Position numbers and translations under genes: made by a program. Of a DNA stretch of 64,000 nucleotides, positions 43,624 through 57,100 are shown one piece after another; position 1 is the first letter of the stretch, and every line of letters begins with the position of its first letter. Below the pieces are notes generated by a model. The model made no database searches. It saw only the letters and a program-made list of their open reading frames with translations, and was not told the DNA's origin. The DNA comes from Lactarius indigo. Taxonomy: Eukaryota; Basidiomycota; Agaricomycetes; Russulales; Russulaceae. The stretch is taken from the NCBI GenBank assembly GCA_025766275.1, contig JAFKAC010000034.1, positions 372,001 through 436,000 on the forward strand, in the 5' to 3' direction.

Positions 43624-44837
43624 ACGTTCGAGGTCGAGGTCGTCGTCGTCGTAAATTATGGGGTCTGGGCCGGAAGAGAAGCGTCGTTGTCACAGTATCT
43701 TGTTGTATAAAAGCGCTGGGCCAAGTGCCTGGATGTTCAAGTAGTAGGTAGGTAATTGTACTTTAGGAAACCTCCGTTTACTGTAATACAACATTTTTAC
43801 GGTCTGGCATTCACCCACTTTTTTTTTTTGGCTCACACGTGCGAGCCTGGAAGAAGGCAACAATGCGGAGGGAGGGAACATCCTTTTCTCATTGACGCTG
43901 CAATGATTCCTGCGCGTCTATCTTTCCTGCCGTGCGCCGTTCTCGAGCTGTGCTGGGCAGAGCACGTTCGGTTATCTTCGATGCTTTTCTATGAAAGCAG
44001 TCAACGAGACGTGCCTTGCCTGATCCTCTGCGACCATTGCCAAGTAAAGAGAATTGGTCCACTTCCGCAAGGAATCTTGCTTCACCGTCTCCTTAAACGT
44101 GGTCGCATACTTGAACCGTCTCGCACAAATGTACGTGCCCCCCCCCCAGGGCAATGCGCGTCAGGAGACAAGCATGCATTCTAACAGAGGAACGTACTCC
44201 TGCCTCGGAAACGCGAAAGAGATACAGTTCCGCGCATAGGACTGGGCAAACAAAAGATAGAAGAGAAAAGAAGAAGCCTGATTTCGGGACATGGGAGACG
44301 CGACGCAGTCAAACAACCGTGGTTCGTGGTACGGGAGCAAAAACGCAAGCGGAACCCCTATCGATGATGATTCATAAAAACGCGGCGGTTCGAGAGCTTT
44401 CAACTCCATACCTACCTACCTACCGTCGGCACTATGCCATTCACACTTCCGGGAACAGCATACCTCTGGACTCGCGCTATGCCCGACGAGCCACACTTCG
44501 TGTCAGGAAAATCTGCATTGCGCGACCGTCGATGCATCGATGTTCTGGTACAATGCGACCTATGAATTCAGCGGACCCGGTTGCAACCCTGCATTACATG
44601 CATGAGCACGAATACGAACGACGGGCTGACTGATGGCCTCTATGACAAAATTGGTGGATGATGTGTGAACGCGACCGACCCCCTATTGCTCCACGTATAT
44701 GCTAACCGTGCGTTGGGGCCAGCTGGGCAGATGAGGTAAATGCGACGCAGACGAAGGGGCTCCAAACTGAGAGGACACCTTATTGCCATACGCCGCCCAT
44801 CGCCCCAACTTCGTTACAGGGTGCTCACACGGTTTCT
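43624..44837. other. Intergenic, nothing recognised
   Basis: The spacer downstream of glycerol kinase contains short homopolymer runs (T at about 43821, C at about 44144) and no ORF with domain or splice support. Confidence 0.5.
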
Positions 44838-45184
44838 TTGAGTAAAGTTCGAGCCAGTGTCGCGCCAGTCGTCATGCCAGGACAGGTAATGGCGACTGGG
44901 GTGGTCACATCGGTCGACAGAGGGTCAGATTTATTCACGGTCACTGGCGGACAAGCGACGATAGGAGTCCTGAGTGTCGCAGATGCCATGAAGCGAAGCG
45001 TGAATAGTCTTGCGTTTTCGCAGAACCTGCCGGACCAGGGCGCTTTTTGTATCCTGCACGGGCACGGTCATCGACGTCAGGCGCAACCGAGTTGCGGTGG
45101 ACTGGGACAATTTAACCCCCTTGGAGAGGCATGATGTGCCTCTTCCATTCGAAAACGTTGACGAAAGAGACGGTGATGTGTAAA
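44838..45184 (+). pseudogene. Fragment of an OB-fold-like unknown protein
   Basis: Two overlapping frames look coding. The first reads VMATGVVTSVDRGSDLFTVTG and on to FSQNLPDQGAF; the second continues as VIDVRRNRVAVDWDNLTPLE and ends ...ENVDERDGDV at a TAA (45182-45184). Joining them needs a 1- or 2-nt shift near 45045. The pattern resembles small OB-fold-like proteins common in Agaricomycete genomes, whose function I do not know. There is no good start codon (the first frame opens with TTG). It is probably a relic. Confidence 0.35.
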
Positions 45185-45408
45185 GGGCCTGAAGTGATCT
45201 CGTGACGGCGGGTAAAAAAACAAAAAAAAACATACGCTGTCCCACTAGCTAGCAGTAGTGGCGTCCGAAAATATATATATATATTGAATGACGTGAGGCG
45301 TTCATGGATTACTTCTAATGAAAAGTACAAAGCGAGTGAGTGGTGGAGAGTGCAAAGACAAAAGCACAAAAAGGTCATCGACGAAGCCACAACCACAACA
45401 AATCGAAC

Positions 45409-45990
45409 TCAATCACAGCTCCCGTCCTTCGGCCCATCCTTCCACCGCTCGTCAACGCGCGCGCAATCGAACGCGGGCTTGCCAAGCAGCGCATTGACCT
45501 CGTTGTGCGTCGCGCAGAGCCACGCGCCAAGCGCCGCGCGGGAGCCCACCTCGGGCGGCCGGCTGCGTATGCGCTCCCCGAGGTCGTCTGCGCAGTGTCC
45601 GCACGGGTATAGCGTCGGTAGGGCGTGTAGGAGCTGCAGCATGTGCGCGCGCTGTGTGGGGCTCGGCCGCTCGGGGTAGTATGCGGCTGTCGTGTGGAGG
45701 AAGGTCCAAGTCGCGTGCCCGAGGGCTTCCGCGTCGGGCGGGCAGTGTGCGGGTCGTTGTCGTGCGACGACGTCGTGATCGTCGTGGTCGTGCGCAGAAG
45801 CGGCCAATGCGGTCGCGGTCGCGATGGCGGTCGCTGGAGAGGGAGAGGGAGAGGAAGCATCGTTGGGCCTTTTTGAGGAGGAGGGGGGTTTCCAGTTCCG
45901 GAAAGAGGTGCAGATCTTGCATGGCTTTCCATCTGGTCCGAGGACCATCCCGGGTGGGAGGGGGGTACCGCCTGTTTTGCTGCTGCTCAT
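45409..45990 (-). CDS. ERV1: FAD-linked sulfhydryl oxidase Erv1/ALR (193 aa)
   Basis: A single exon with ATG at 45990; the longer open frame upstream lacks a supported start. Erv1 reoxidises Mia40 in the mitochondrial intermembrane space and passes electrons to cytochrome c. The shuttle arm holds KPCKIC (residues about 23-28), then a Ser/Ala/His-rich linker. The FAD-binding helical domain starts at about residue 80: GHATWTFLHTTAAYYP, the redox centre YPCGHC, and the structural pair WLCATHNEVNALLGKPAFDC (CX16C). All three Cys pairs of the family are present. The proximal pair reads C-G-H-C here rather than the more common CEEC/CRHC. Length is typical. Confidence 0.93.
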   Translation of the reverse strand: MSSSKTGGTPLPPGMVLGPDGKPCKICTSFRNWKPPSSSKRPNDASSPSPSPATAIATATALAASAHDHDDHDVVARQRPAHCPPDAEALGHATWTFLHTTAAYYPERPSPTQRAHMLQLLHALPTLYPCGHCADDLGERIRSRPPEVGSRAALGAWLCATHNEVNALLGKPAFDCARVDERWKDGPKDGSCD

Positions 45991-47637
45991 CGTTTGTTGG
46001 TTGTCCGTCGCAGAGCAAAAAAGAAACGCGCGACACCTCAAGGCTCCGGAGTCCCGTTCCGCCGGCCCGTCGGCAGACTCTCTCTGTATCTCGGAGTTAA
46101 AGGCCGGGCGAACGACGTCTTGAGTTACCAGTACCGGAAGGTCGTCTGCCTTATCGTATCGTAAGTGACCCACCAAATCTGAGGTCTGTGACTTATAGCA
46201 CACGTTCATGTGGACTCTACTCCGATCATCTCGGATGAACGTTCGACGAACGACGGCGTTGCATTACCCATTCCGGCGAAACCACAACAACGACTACTGT
46301 ATGTCCATCTCCTTATCCGGGTCCAGGCCTCATCATGAGGTGTCTTCTTGTTATTCCGTACTTAAGATAAGACGAAGTACAGGCCCTCTCTACGCACCGA
46401 GCCACTCAAACGGCACGATTGACCCAGTTTTTGTCCTTGACATGCTGCGGAATACCCTTTCCGGCGACATACTTTCTCGTCGACTGAATAGAGGCCCATT
46501 CTATCGTTCTTCGTGGCACCATCGATGACATTCGACCAACAAGTGTGCTGGTCATTACGCAATCAGAAGAGCGGGAGAACGGTAACAGACGTTCTGGAGC
46601 CGATAAGACCCGTACTGATAACGGGGGGTGTGCGAGAAGCCCCGATGCTCCTAGCCCGCTCAAAACGAAGAATCGGGAGGTCATTCGAGTTGCAAAGGGC
46701 TGCAAAGACAAGATGGCCTAAGGGGCGAGGAGGGGGGCAAACCTAGACGCTTAGACTGGCATTGGCAAGCGAGTAAGAGGGAAAGTCCGGTGAGACGCCA
46801 CACTTCAAATCCTGTCTCCCCGCGGTGGTGTCCTGTCCGGATGTGCGGCATTTCAGAAAAGGGGACGGATGAGAGATAGAAGGAGCCCTCCGGAACTTGG
46901 GGATTTTAACGGCGGCTGCAGAAGGGATTTTGTACTATTCGATTTCAAACGGGTATTGCCACTTGAGTGACCTCTCATTGAAATGAACAGCGCCCGTTCA
47001 CGGTAGAACTGTACTTGCTCGGAATTTGGGAGGAAAAAGCATGACCCCGAGTCTCGATTGGAAAGTGCAGTGGTTGAAAATGGGACTGCGAGGGTACACG
47101 GGCGCTTGTATAATGATCCGAGTATTTGGCGCAGACTCTCAGCCATGGCGATTTTGATGTGTGGGGGGACAATTGCTCTGACGGATTAATTCTTGGCGAG
47201 TTGGAGAAGATGATCTTCTCTCGTCATCACGGTGGATCTCAAAGAGAAGTCCTCTGATGAGCTCCCACGATAGACGTTTTGAACTCGGTTTAAATCTTGG
47301 TTTGAATTTCGCGGTTCTCCATCTTCCCCGAATTCTGAATCGCCGTCGTCTCCGTACCCCCCCACCCGAAGCACACCGCTGGCACTGAGGCCTGAGGCTT
47401 CATGAAGACGTGGATAAGACGTGTATTTTTGGGGTGGTAAGAGAGGAGGAGGTTACGGACGCCTGGGCCAGGGCCAGTGAGGACCTTCGCAGTCACGGCA
47501 GTGAATTGGGAAAAGGGGATGCAAGCGGAACATTTCACCGCAATTCGGATACCCACGCAATCCTCCTTGTTACCCATATAATATTCTCGACTAGACCATG
47601 ACATGCCCCATTCTCCCCCAACGTCCACAAAACGTCC
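45991..47637. other. Intergenic between ERV1 and ZIP transporter, nothing recognised
   Basis: About 1.6 kb between divergent genes. No ORF with domain support on either strand. It should hold both promoters. I looked for the yeast Zap1 zinc-response palindrome and did not see an exact match. Confidence 0.45.
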
Positions 47638-49041
47638 ATGTCAGACGCCTCCCCCAACTGTGGTTCTGGCGGTGGTGCCACGACCTACACTGGCCTTCGC
47701 ATTGCGTCCGTCTTCATTGTTTGGTTCGGCAGCACTATTGGCTCCACCTTCCCCATCATCGCACGCCGCTCCAGCTTTATTTCTCTTCCTCACAGCGTTT
47801 TTGAGTAGGTGTCCTTTCCTCCCTCCCCCTCTTTTTTTTTCCTTCTCCCATTCTTACGGTTCTCCCCGATTCAGCTTTGCAAAATATTTTGGTTCAGGCG
47901 TCATCATCGCAACCGCCTTCATCCACCTCCTCAGCCCCGCTATCGATGAACTCGCCTCACCGTGCCTTGGACCCGCCTGGCAAGCATACGTGAGTACTCT
48001 CTCCCCTCGATTGTGTCCCTTCCTGATGAAGGTTTCCCCCCCCCCCCCTCAGCCCTATGCTCTAGCACTTGCCCTTCTCTCTGCCTTCTTTATATTCACC
48101 GTCGAGCTGTTCGCCTTCCGGATCGGCACTGCCAAGCTCAAGAAGCTTGGGATTCGCCACGGTAGGTCTCACCCCCTCCCCCCCTTCCCCGCGTCGTGCT
48201 GATCGTTACCCCTGACACCCAGATGCGCACGGACACCACGCGGGTGGCGTGCTTGCCCATGGCCCAGAGGCCAGCCCTGTACCTGGCCCAACGTCGTCCG
48301 TTGCTCCAGACGTGGAAAGCATACATCTCGAGAAGGACTCGGAAGCAAGCCGCGCCGTCAAGCGTGTGGACGACGGTGGACACGTCACGACGGTGTCAGA
48401 CGAGAGCGTGATGGCTCAACTGATCGGCGTCGGCATCCTCGAATTTGGTGTCATCCTGCATAGGTTCGTAATATCGTCTTCTACTTACGGCTCTCCGAAG
48501 GGAGTTGAGCGAACTGTATGCTGCAGCGTCTTGATCGGCCTCACCCTGGCTGTAGATGAGGATTTTAAGGTGCTCTTCGTTGTCATCGTCTTCCATCGTA
48601 CGTATATGTCCTTCTTTAAATAAACTTTCTCTCCCGCGGCTCCAGAACGATTGCTGATCTATGGCTCCTTCGTAAACAGAAACGTTCGAAGGCCTCGGTA
48701 TTGGCTCCAGGCTCGCATATCTGGAGCTCCCTCCGAAGTACCGCATCGTGCCTGTATTCGCTGCTTTCCTCTACGGGATCACGACTCCGCTGGGCATCGC
48801 CGTGGGCCTCGGCGTGCGTACGACTTACAATCCGGGATCGACCCATGCGACGGCCGTCTCGGGGATTCTCGACGCTATTAGCGCCGGCATTCTAATGTAC
48901 ACGGGGTTCGTCGAGCTTCTCGCACACGAATTCTTGTTCAGCCGCGAGATGCGCGAGGCGAGCACCGGGAAGCTCTTGTATGCGCTCAGTTGCGTCTTAC
49001 TCGGCTGTGGTCTCATGGCCCTCCTCGGCAAGTGGGCTTGA
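47638..49041 (+). CDS. ZIP-family zinc/iron transporter (Zrt1/Zrt2-like, ~354 aa)
   Basis: Six exons: 47638-47804, 47875-47989, 48053-48161, 48223-48463, 48527-48597, 48680-49041. The protein imports Zn2+ (or Fe2+) across the plasma membrane. Eight transmembrane segments fit the sequence: GLRIASVFIVWFGSTIGSTF, the HLLSPA segment with its metal-site His, ALALALLSAFFIFTVEL, a variable loop with a His-rich motif HDAHGHHAGG (about residue 132), then the ZIP signature GVILHSVLIGLTLAVD, FHQTFEGLGIGSRL (HxxxE metal site in TM5), FLYGITTPLGIAVG, GILDAISAGILMYTGFVELLAHE and a C-terminal TM. Length is typical. All joins restore family sequence. Confidence 0.93.
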
Positions 49042-50711
49042 AGGGGGAGATGTTTTGGGAGCAATTATGACACGGACAGACGGAAGTATAATCAATCTGA
49101 CAATAGTGCGTGCACTACGGAGGATACTACTTTATTTAGATATTTTAGCATGTTATTGTTTTGTATGCACATGGCTGCTCTGTACCATCACGCCAAGTAA
49201 TACTCTGCGTCGTATCGAGGGGGAAACCTGATAACCGATGGGATGATACGTGATGGATAGGATTGGGGGGGTGGACGTAAACCGGAAGCAAACCGTATCA
49301 AATAATACATCTCTGATGGAAGAGCCACCGATCAGTGCAAAGAAGGAAATAACGATGTACCCTCCCGGCCAAACCTCTCTCCCCCGATGACTGTTAGGGT
49401 TTCGATCCACCCCACCCCTCACTGGTGCGGTACTCCCACCGCTGTCAACAGCCCCATAAGGAAGGGCGTTCCCATTGCACCCACCCCTCCTTTTACAGCA
49501 CACGCTACCGTAAGTTACTGTCGCAGTATAATGCCAGCAAGTCGCCGTGTTGACGCGATCAATCACGGACAGTCCAATTAATTAAAAAATATCCATTGGC
49601 TAGCATTCTCGTGCCTGCCTTCATGTTGCCCACCAAGTTGGTCGGCGCACGGCGACGAATCACGCGGGGTTGATCACGAGTGGGGACAACCAGTGGAGCA
49701 AGACCGGATTGGTGTGGGGACTCGGAGGGGCTCCTATATGCCGCAAGGAAGCGATCTCTCCCCCGAACGTTTTGATCGATAGATCGATTGGATTGGGACC
49801 ACGAGGTAGCACTGTCAGGCGACGTGCTTTGCGCAGGGTGTGTACCGTACACATGTGAGTGCGTGTGCCGCATGCGCCGTGAATGACCCCCCCCTAAACA
49901 CGAAGCAAAAAAATTAGCGCGTCTGTGTGCTATTGCCGGTCTGTCCGAAAAGAAAGACCTCTCCGGCCCTGTAGTGCGCTCTACCTAAGGGGGTATTTTG
50001 TCTTTCACGAGACCACCAACGGTCTTGAAACGAAGAATTGCTTTTTCCTTTTTTTCTCCTCGGGTTTGCCATAGGCTCGTGGCCCGACCAACCGCATCAC
50101 AGGTTTTCGCAATTTAACGGTCGGTCACTGGGCTGGTCTAGGTTTCCAAAGCGGTGTCCGTCGGCATAGTGGGAGGGCGTACTTGGTCTGGCCCTACGTT
50201 GGCCCGGAAGAACCGGACGCTACTACTGTAACGAGTCTGCACCGTTTCCAGCGGCTCGAGCCTGTAATATATAGCAGTAATAGTCGGGCCAGCCCAATGG
50301 CGGAATGTTTTCCGCCAGAGGCGAATGCGTATGGCGGCGATCGCAGAGTCTTCGCAATGCGCTGTTTCGCCGGTCTCAGTTTCGGTAATAACGGGCCTTT
50401 TTTTTTTGGTTCTGATACGCCGGTTGATGCTTGTTTATTGTTCATTTGTGACCGAATAATGAGAAATGACCGGCACGCATCGAGGCCCGGGCCTCGGCTC
50501 TCTGCCTGTGATGAGATAAGGAGCGTGTACCGCATCGGTGACCAAAGCTTGTATCGTTTATCTATTGGGCCAGCTAGAGTCTAGGGACATGCCGGGAACC
50601 ACACAATATGTACTTCAATTCTCGTCGTCAGAAACAACAGTACTTGACGACCGCTTCGACAAATAAACACCGGTTTCGAAGATGCCCATGGACGTTCTTA
50701 CCGCCTTTACC
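49042..50711. other. Intergenic, nothing recognised
   Basis: About 1.7 kb between two converging genes. No ORF has domain or intron support, and no RNA gene was recognised. An ATTAATTAAAAAAT stretch lies at about 49576. Confidence 0.45.
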
Positions 50712-51854
50712 TCAAGACGTCGAAGTCCACGTTACACTAGAGATGATGATCGTGTTCGCGGAAGTAATGCCAAGTGTCTTCGTAGAGCCTTCGAAGGCTA
50801 GGTTTTTGGTAAAATGCCCGTAAGTTGGAATCTAGGGGAAATTTCATGGAAGCACACTCACGAATGAACTAGTAGTCGTGCCATTGAAAGGATGTCAATT
50901 GCAAAGTTTTAAAGATACGAGAGAGAAAAAAAAAACACACGTAGCCAACGAAATCTTTGCCCGAGTAGTCGTTTTCATAAAAGACAATACGGTCGTCGTT
51001 GTAGCTCGCGAATTTTCCCTTGGTAAGATCCGAGAGCTTCTTGAAATGCAGCGTACCCTTGACATCTTGAGCTTGGGCGTTAGCAAAGAGAAAGATGTTC
51101 CCTAGAGCATAAAAAATATGTACTCACCAACGTCGAAATACTTGTTTACGGTGCTCGCCAAAGTCAGGGTCACCTTCTGGGAAATCGCACCAGCGGTGAG
51201 TGTAATCTTGGCTTCGGAGGTTTTCTTGTAGATTGATACGTTGGCGGAGCCAGAATCGATATCTGTCCAATTTCCATCTCTACCGTTTGCGGTGTAGGAG
51301 ACCATGTCAGTCGCGTCAACCGCTTTATCCTGTAATCGATCAAAAGTTTTTCGTCAAGCCAAGCGGCGAAAAATGTGGGGGAAAAAACTGCGTACGGGGT
51401 CTTCGCCAATGAACTGTCGCAATAGCACTCGGTAATTAGTGAACTTATAGATAGGAACAACATGCGGCGAACCTCAGCATAGGTTTCACTCTCTTCCGAG
51501 GTGTAGAACTTGATACGGACGTAGGTAGTCCCATTCTCCACGACTTTGAGGACCTTGGCCTTGACGCTTCCGACCATGTCCGAGACCGCATCGTAGTAGA
51601 AGATACCGTCGGGGTCTTCATGATGCCACAAAAGCAAAAATGCGTTACCATGAAATGCTATCGCAATTGTAAACAAAGTAAAGGAAAACAAACGCACCTT
51701 TGCCGATATAGGCGTTATCGGTGAACTCTTTGCCAATTTCTGGGATTTCAACTCTGAGAGCCCGGTGAACCGTACCATAGTCCGTGGTATTCTTAAAGAA
51801 GAGGGCCGCTGAAGCCGTAGCGTGCTTGTATTGCTTCGTGGGGTTTGGAGCCAT
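50712..51854 (-). CDS. Unrecognised beta-rich protein with a crystallin-like C-terminal segment (~260 aa)
   Basis: Five exons on the minus strand: 51854-51698, 51615-51473, 51329-51128, 51101-50941, 50831-50712. The joins give one open frame from ATG to TGA. There is no signal peptide or TM segment, so it is probably cytosolic. The middle is alternating hydrophobic/polar with many Thr, Val and Lys (SVKAKVLKVVENGTTYVRIK, SEAKITLTAGAISQKVTLTL), suggesting beta-sandwich strands. Near the C-terminus DRIVFYENDYSGKDFVGYIP resembles a beta-gamma-crystallin Greek-key motif, and the end is IIISSVTWTSTS. I know no family with certainty. Cys is rare. The exon model is moderately secure because each join keeps phase. 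Confidence 0.6.
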
Positions 51855-54153
51855 GCTTGCTATGTGTAACGAAGGGGACAATTGCTAAGTTGGTAACACT
51901 CTTCGTGGGCTCTTTATAGTGCGCTTGCCTCCCCAAGTCCTAAGCATTCAGCCCATCTTTTCCCAGTCCGAGTCTCCCAGGCAGGCATACTGTAGACACC
52001 GAGAAGCGATACCGAGAGTGTTCCGAGAGTATTCCGAGAAGCAGATGTATTTTTGAGCTGCGCAAGGTTGTCCAGGACGTCGTTGGTTTTCTTTCATCAG
52101 AAAAACCCGGATCATGCATGCTTCCTGGCTTCTGTGAGTGAGTATATGTCTGCCAGGTGTGTCAATGGAAGTGAGATCTGGGGTTGCGTCAAGTTTGAAC
52201 GTTTGAACAGCCTCATCACCAAGCTGAGTCAGCGTGTGAATCGAACATGAGCGTACGAGCCCTGATACTGTCACGACTAGGCGTTCGTATTTTTTTCCAT
52301 GTCAGTGCATATACTCTTGTTCGTTTATCAGATAAAATTGGGTATGAAACATTGGATGTTGTGTAGTCCAATGAGCGCCTTGCTACGCCGCTCGTCTGAG
52401 CCCCAATACTAGTACTAATCAAAATAGTAACTTACCACAGAACAGTGCGACTACGTTGCTACGGAGCCAAGGTCCTGTCATGGTGCATAATAGATGGTCT
52501 GTCTTGCTCTACAACTATTAATCGGGGTGTGCATGGGAAACGATGATCTCAGGGAGGCGCGGGTTCACACGGGTTTGGTCAGCCCGAAATGGTGATCGCT
52601 TCCTGGGCGCTCCATGTCATTTCCGAAATCTCAGGAAATACCCTATCACCTGACGTTCTTCTCTGACTATCGAGCTCCACAGCGATGTCACTACCTGCAG
52701 GTACCACATCACCCGGCATTCATTTCGCTATCTGGTTAGTTCACGACTTTGACAGCTAGCTTTTGTATCGATGGGCCTGCGGTTCTAAGGAATTCTTGGG
52801 CGAAGACGAGACCTCGGATGAGACCCCCCTTCCATCTTTTCTGGCGAGGGAAGGGTCGCCTCGCAGTCAAGGTAGTCTTCTCGCCAGGAAGTCAATGCAA
52901 CACTGCGGTACGTCATCTAGAGTTCCTTGCGAAATTGGCTGTCTGCTAGGTCAAGTCTCCCACTGCGTACCTTTCAGAGACGACGCCGGTACGGCACCTT
53001 CCCCGGCAATTCCGGCCACCGGGGGACTTATCACCGTTTCCTGGTCGCGCTCCACAGTTCTATAAATCGTAACTACTTCGTTTGATGCTGATCGGGTAGA
53101 GTACCCTAATTTATCCGGTGGTCAGATTTTTTTTCTCGACATCGAAATAGCAATGTACCAACTTGAGCGTATTCGGGGACCTTGCTTGCGGGGGCTACTG
53201 GCCCTATCGACATTAATTAATCAAGGTGGGTGGTTCGGAAAGACTGCGGAACCAGGCGAAAGGTCAAGTATGCCGGCATGAGAAATGGGGAACAGCCTTT
53301 ATTATTGCCGCGAAGCGATCAGAATTGTGGAGAGTGCTGTCGTCATCATGGGTCAGAAGAGCGTCGCAAAACAACACGGCGCAAATTGTTACCAAATTTG
53401 TAATTTTATTAGCTCGGTCCTCCTTGCATATCGCGTTTGGGCAGCCCTCCTCAACCCCTCCTTGAGATCCTCGATCGACCGCAGCTAACTTTGGCGAGAC
53501 ATGTCGGTTCAGTGCGTTATCTTGAACTCCCACTGTTGTCCGTGTCCCATATGTTCTCCATCTTCGTTAGCACGTCATGACTTCGCGCGTCCGGCTCCAC
53601 TTTTCTATCATAGCATCGATGTATGCTCGCGCGCAGAGAACTCGGATCGGCGCCGTCTACCTCACCTTCTGGGTCTGCATATGTAGTCCAGTTGACGTTT
53701 CCTTCGTCTGCTTCCGGCCTCCCGGAGCTACGTTCTGCACCTTGCCGAACTGCATCCACGACTCGGAGTCCAATACGAGAACGTGGGAATCACCAGCGCG
53801 AACCTCTCGGATTGAATCAGTTCGCCTTCTCAGACTTTTGCAACTGGAGGCGAGTCCTGAGAACGTGGGACCGAAGCCAAAACCGAGGCAAAACGAGTCG
53901 TAGGTATCCTTCCCTTGTGACGTCGGGCTGGGCGCTGTCGTACTTGATGTGAAAATGCACCTTGACAACACTAAAAAAAATCGGTCAAGTGAGTCAAGAT
54001 AATCATCGAATGAGAGAGTAGAAAGCGTTCACATTTCGAGGCGTCGCGTGGCGCGTCGTAGGATCGAAATGTCGGAACGCCGGCCCGCCTTGTTCTGCTT
54101 CACCGCACCGCATGCATTCCTGTAAAAACAGCAGATTGGCATAGTATTCCTAT
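51855..54153. other. Intergenic; right part homologous to NLR downstream DNA
   Basis: From about 53780 to 54153 the minus strand matches the sequence downstream of NLR copies A and B (for example GTGTTGTCAAGGTGC near 53965 and 32430). So the inverted copy includes some 3' flank. From 51855 to 53780 no gene is supported. Confidence 0.5.
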
Positions 54154-57100
54154 CTAGGTACCAATACAAGTATCCCAACTATGACTGTGCGCAAGATTAG
54201 AAAGACACAAGCGTGTTTCGTGTTCACCCACAGCCCAGATGTCACCTGGGCGGTGAAGATTTTTCCTATGTAATGGCGGGATCCACATTAACAGTTCATC
54301 ACTGCTACCACATATCCATCCCTCGTCGTTTATCTTGGATCGGTAAGTGAAGTCAACCTGTCCAGTATTTTCCGTCTTGCATGTCGTAAGATCCAACATG
54401 CGAATTGATCCATGTGCCGATGAGACAATGCGCTGACCATCCGGAGAGAATGCCACTGACCGGACCGAATGTGTGTGCCCACGGTATGGGCCTGCCACAC
54501 TCTCTCCAGTGGTGGGGCTCCACATACGAATCGTCTGGTCTCCCGAGCCTGAAGCAATGCACTGGCCGTCCGGGGAGATCGCCACAGAGTAGATCCCATC
54601 TATGTGCCCACTGAATGGGCCTGCCACTGTCTCTCCCGTCGAGGCATCCCAAACACGGATTGTCGAATCATGCGAGCTTGAGACGACACGCTGACCATCT
54701 GGAGTGAATATCACAGACGTGACCATATCTGTGTGCCCAGTAAATGGGCCTACCACTTTCTCTCCTGTTATAGCGTTCCACACGAGAATTGTTTTATCGT
54801 ACGAGCCCGAGATGATGCGCTGGCCGTCTGGGGAAAATGCCACGGACGAGACCCAGGAATTGTGTCCAGCCAATGGAGTCACCAACTTCTCTCCTGTCGT
54901 AGCATCCCACACACGAATTGATCGATTGCCTGAGCCTGATGCGATGCGCTTGCCATCTGGAGAGAATGCCACACAGGTGACAAAGACATCGTGACTAAAT
55001 GGGCCTGCCACCGTCTCTCCTGTTGTCGCATTCCAAACACGAATTGTCGTATCTTGCGAGCCTGAGACAACGCGTTGACCATCTGGGGAGAATGCCACAG
55101 ATATGACCGAATTCGTGTGCCCAATAAATGTCACTGGCTGTCCTGTCATGGTATCCCACACACGAATTGTGTGATCATCCGATCCCGAGACAACGCGCTT
55201 GCCATCTGGCGAGAATGCTACAGACGCGACCCAACCCCTGTGTCCGTTAAATGCGCCTGCCACCGTCCCTCCAGTTGTGGCATTCCACACACGAATGGTT
55301 CCATCCCAAGAACCTGAGATAATGCGCTGACCATCTGGTGAGAATGTAACTGATTCAACCGAACTAGTGTGCCCACTAAATGGGCCTGTCGCCGCATCTC
55401 CTGTTATAGCATCCCACACGCGAATCGTTTGATCGGATGAGCCCGAGACGATGCGTTGACCATCTGCGGAGAATGCTACAGACAGGACCAGATTCGTATG
55501 TCCACTAAATGGACCCGCCATTGTCTCTCCCGTTACGGCATTCCACACACGAATCGTTCGATCGTAAGAGCCCGAGATGATGCGCCGGCCATCTGGGGAG
55601 AATGCTACGGACGTGACCGAACCTGTGTGCCCTCTGCATGAACCTCCCACCGTCTCTCCCGTGGTGGAGTTCCAGATACGAATCGTTTGGTCAACCGAGC
55701 CAGAGACAATTCGCTGGCTGTCTGGGGAGAATGCCACAGACGTGACGCGATCTGTGTGCCCACTAAGCGGGCCTGCCACTGTCTCTCCAGTTGTAGCCTT
55801 CCATACACGAATTGTTTGGTCATCTGAGCCAGAGACAATGGACTGGCCGTCTGGGGAGAATGTCACGGATTTGACTGGTTTCGTGTGCCCACTACACGGG
55901 CCTATCACGATCTCTCCAGTCATGGCGTCCCACACGTGAATTGTGTTATCGTTCATGCCTGAGGCAACGCGCCGGCCATCTGGGGAGAATGCAACAGACG
56001 TCGTGTTTCCGATAAATGGTCTTGCCACACACTCTCCCGTCGTGGCATTCCACATGCAAAATCCTCCATCGTCAGAGACCGAGACGATGCGTTGGCCATC
56101 TGGTGAGAGTGCGATGGAATCGACACGGCCTCCGACATTCGAGATCACCATCTCTGATGAAGGCCAATGAGATAATCGTCCATGTTCGACGCGCAGTGTT
56201 CGGGGAAACATGCTTGAATAATGCATCGAAACAAGAGAACAAGTCGGCGCAAATGGTAAAGTAGAAAGGTAGACATGCGGTGCGCTCTTTGCCATCGCTA
56301 TCCCGAAGTACCGCACGAATGCGGTGGCGTCATTGATGAACGCGGTCAATTTCTCTAGCTCTTCCGGGGAAACCTGTTTGGTCTGTTCCCATTAGTTGTT
56401 TGTCCGCCTCACATAATTGATGCGAAGACTTACACTTTGACCAGAGGCTAGCCACACATTTACAGACGACAGCGCTGGCAAAGCAAGACGCATATCGCCC
56501 ACCAAGCTAAGTGCCTCAAGCCAAAAGAGAAATTTCGCGCCAAAGAAAGCTCGGAGTTTGTCAAACAGACCAGTTTCGAAAGCAAGATGTTCTAAATGAT
56601 CGTCGTAGAAACGACAAGCATATAATAAAGCTGGTGAGATGTTTTTAGCGACGCGAGCTTCAAGGTTTTGAATGTCTCTATTAGCAAGATATGATGATTC
56701 AATGCCGCAGATATTAAATCTGAGGTCTCGGAGTACTAGACCAAGGCAAGAATGGGCCAACTCATGGTGGGCGTCTCGAACGGGAATAGAGAAATCGCCG
56801 CTCTTCTCCTTATTTGTCAGGAAGTCGCGAAATGATGCATGGAGAGGAAGAATAGGAAGGGTGTCATCGGATGAGTTAACGTTGCTCAACAATGAGCCCA
56901 GGCGACCGAGCATTATGACCACAGAATCGGCGTCATTGTCGTTATTGAAGCCAGTTCCTCGCAGAGTGGTCAGGGAGCGTATGGAAAGGGGTTCGAATGC
57001 GGTGATGAGCTGTCCCACGACTGAACGGAATAGAAGTCGAGCTTGCGGGTGTGTGAAGTAGCCTTCGAGAACGTCTTTGTATAACTCGTCCAACGGATCT

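Noticed and set aside
45643..46123. Plus-strand frames over ERV1
   Set aside because: They are antisense shadows of the Ala/Ser/His-rich linker and FAD domain of Erv1.
49380..49450. Possible tRNA B-box-like GGTTTCGATCC stretch
   Set aside because: No matching A box or acceptor stem could be folded around it by eye.
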